Part shown: positions 14,172-15,391 of the stretch, piece after piece
How positions within the stretch are numbered: position 1 is the first letter of the stretch
How the letters are laid out: every line of letters begins with the position of its first letter
Source: Candidatus Cloacimonadota bacterium
Lineage (GTDB): Bacteria; Cloacimonadota; Cloacimonadia; JGIOTU-2
Direction of reading: 5' to 3'
NCBI GenBank assembly: GCA_030628975.1
Contig: DAOVPZ010000009.1
Span: 1 to 15,391, forward strand
DNA length: 15,391 nt
The notes under the pieces: generated by a model
Databases searched by the model: none
The model's input: the letters and a program-made list of their open reading frames with translations, nothing else
What the model was told of the DNA's origin: nothing
Translations under genes and position numbers: made by a program

Positions 14172-15275
14172 GTGAAAAAGATTTCAATCCTTTTGTTGTT
14201 AATAATTATATTCATTTCCACCTCATTTGCAAAAATTAATCTATCTTTACAAAGAGAAATTGAGCAATCTATTAAATTAGGATTAACATGGTTAGAAGCT
14301 CAACAAAAAGAAGATGGGAGTTGGGAACACTATCCTGCAATCACAGCTCTGGTTGTAGTTGCTATGTTGCGAAGTAATCCTAATATTACTTCAAATTTTG
14401 GAACTGTAGCAAAAGGATTGAGTTTTATTAGTAGTTGTGCTAAACTGGACGGAGCAATCCATATTGGAGATCTTCCTAATTACAATACTTCAATTTGTTT
14501 AATGGCACTGAAAGAAGCTAATGATCCAAAATATGATGAACTAATTGATAAAGCTGAAAAATTCTTATTAGGCATTCAACTTGATGAGTCTGAGGGATAT
14601 TCACCTGACAGTCTATATTATGGTGGAATTGGGTATGATAGAAGCGATAATAGACCCGACTTATCTAATATGCAATGGGTAATTGAATCGTTAATAGAAA
14701 AAGAAATAATTCCAACTGATATTGAGAACCATCAAAAACAAGAAGTTAAAAACAAAGAAGCAAAGGAACTATTTTTTGAAAGAGCACTTGTTTTCCTACA
14801 ACGATGTCAAAATTTGAAAGCTTATAATCCAGAAGGATATTCAAAAGATGATGGTGGATTTATGTATGAAGCTGGAAAAAGTAAAGCAGGTGGTGTTGAA
14901 TCTTATGGTAGTATGACCTATATTGGTTTGAAGAGTATGATTTATGCAAAACTCAATAAAGATGACCAGCGAGTTCAAGCTGCCTTTGATTGGATAAGAA
15001 ATAATTATGTTATTGAAACTACACCTAAAATGGGTAATCAAGGATTGTTTTATTACTATCATACGATGGCAAGGGCATTAAGGGTTTATGGTGAGGATAT
15101 TATTGTTGATAACAATAATGTAAAACACAATTGGCGAAGAGAGTTAGCTAATCAAATTCTAAAGATTCAGAGTGAAGAAGGATGGTGGCAGAATGAAAAT
15201 GGAAGATGGAGAGAAAATAACAAAGTCTTAGTTACAAGCTATTGTGTTTTATGTTTAGAAGAAATTAGAGGATAA
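14172..15275 (+). CDS. Exported prenyltransferase/squalene-cyclase-like toroid protein, probably non-catalytic
   Basis: A 367-residue exported protein: signal peptide 1-20 (MKK, long hydrophobic run, cleavage at SFAK), then an alpha/alpha toroid of the terpenoid cyclase superfamily. The QW-type repeats are visible: LTWLEAQQKEDGSWE (38-52), LSFISSCAKLDGAI (83-96), FLLGIQLDESEG (131-142), LVFLQRCQ (206-213) with DDGGFMYEAGKS (226-237), and ILKIQSEEGWW (329-339). The catalytic DXDD or DCTAE motifs of true cyclases are missing, so terpene cyclisation is unlikely; I infer a periplasmic binding or scaffold role. The family is commonly labelled prenyltransferase/squalene oxidase repeat-containing. 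It is co-directional with the YdjY gene and the truncated secreted gene, which starts 25 bases after its stop, so an operon is likely. Start is GTG with a perfect Shine-Dalgarno. Confidence 0.85.
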   Translation: MKKISILLLLIIIFISTSFAKINLSLQREIEQSIKLGLTWLEAQQKEDGSWEHYPAITALVVVAMLRSNPNITSNFGTVAKGLSFISSCAKLDGAIHIGDLPNYNTSICLMALKEANDPKYDELIDKAEKFLLGIQLDESEGYSPDSLYYGGIGYDRSDNRPDLSNMQWVIESLIEKEIIPTDIENHQKQEVKNKEAKELFFERALVFLQRCQNLKAYNPEGYSKDDGGFMYEAGKSKAGGVESYGSMTYIGLKSMIYAKLNKDDQRVQAAFDWIRNNYVIETTPKMGNQGLFYYYHTMARALRVYGEDIIVDNNNVKHNWRRELANQILKIQSEEGWWQNENGRWRENNKVLVTSYCVLCLEEIRG

Positions 15276-15300
15276 AAAAATAAGAAAGGAGTATTATCCT

Positions 15301-15391
15301 ATGAAAAAACAAATTCTATTAATATTTATCGGAATTATTATTTCATTGGGTTTAATGTTATCATCTGTATTGGCAGATGACCTGATAATCC
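15301..15391 (+). CDS. Start of another exported protein, cut by the right edge
   Basis: Thirty codons are visible: MKKQILLIFIGIIISLGLML then SSVLADDLII. This is a classical signal peptide with cleavage likely after VLA. An AAAGGAG site (15285-15291) lies nine bases upstream of the ATG, and the gene begins 25 bases after the toroid gene stop, so it belongs to the same transcript. The mature protein is outside the window; its family cannot be told. Confidence 0.8.
   Translation, partial: MKKQILLIFIGIIISLGLMLSSVLADDLII

Noticed and set aside
14172..15275. Toroid protein considered as an active squalene-hopene cyclase
   Set aside because: It is about half the usual length, has an export signal and lacks the DXDD-type catalytic motif.

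Overview
The window is a stretch of AT-rich bacterial chromosome (coding regions look roughly 30-35% G+C). The bacterial signs are a class A-type RNase P RNA, a three-domain DNA polymerase I, RecJ, a Gram-negative-style secreted amidase, and a mix of strong Shine-Dalgarno sites with starts that have none. Radical SAM enzymes, ferredoxin domains and a nickel-dependent racemase homologue suggest an anaerobe. An FCB-type or candidate phylum such as Cloacimonadota is a guess from overall style; no marker here fixes the phylum.

Left part, all on the minus strand. Reading in the direction of transcription from about 11,900 down to 1: DNA polymerase I (polA) and an archaemetzincin protease as a tight pair; a 480-base repeat-rich gap; two radical SAM proteins of unknown substrate; a repeat-rich gap of about 290 bases; endonuclease V (nfi); a LarA-family racemase followed by a DUF362/ferredoxin protein, closed by a likely terminator; a coiled-coil zinc-ribbon protein whose last codons run into the RNase P RNA gene (rnpB); and the first two thirds of recJ, cut by the window edge. 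DNA repair and replication (PolA, EndoV, RecJ) and RNA processing (rnpB) are the recognisable housekeeping themes.

Right part, plus strand, from about 12,130. A divergent gap with a small palindrome separates polA from a run of exported proteins: an N-acetylmuramoyl-L-alanine amidase, a YdjY-domain protein, a terpenoid-cyclase-like toroid protein without catalytic motifs, and the beginning of another signal-peptide protein cut by the right edge. Each of the four begins with a hydrophobic export signal, so this is a cell-envelope cluster.

The most interesting feature is rnpB itself. Its P1 helix is formed with the coding 3' end of the upstream zinc-ribbon gene (17 perfect base pairs). Helix P18 appears split by a 26-base insertion containing a perfect ATCCCGAT/ATCGGGAT palindrome. 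P12 is a perfect 24-base palindrome, and P3 carries a CCCGAT/ATCGGG hairpin. Related small palindromes and a second repeat family (core TATCYAACGGGGTGAA) lie in the intergenic gaps. Together this suggests small palindromic elements that spread through the genome and have entered the variable helices of a ribozyme. The protein candidates for unknown biology are the YdjY/toroid secreted cluster, the radical SAM pair, and the LarA-DUF362 pair.
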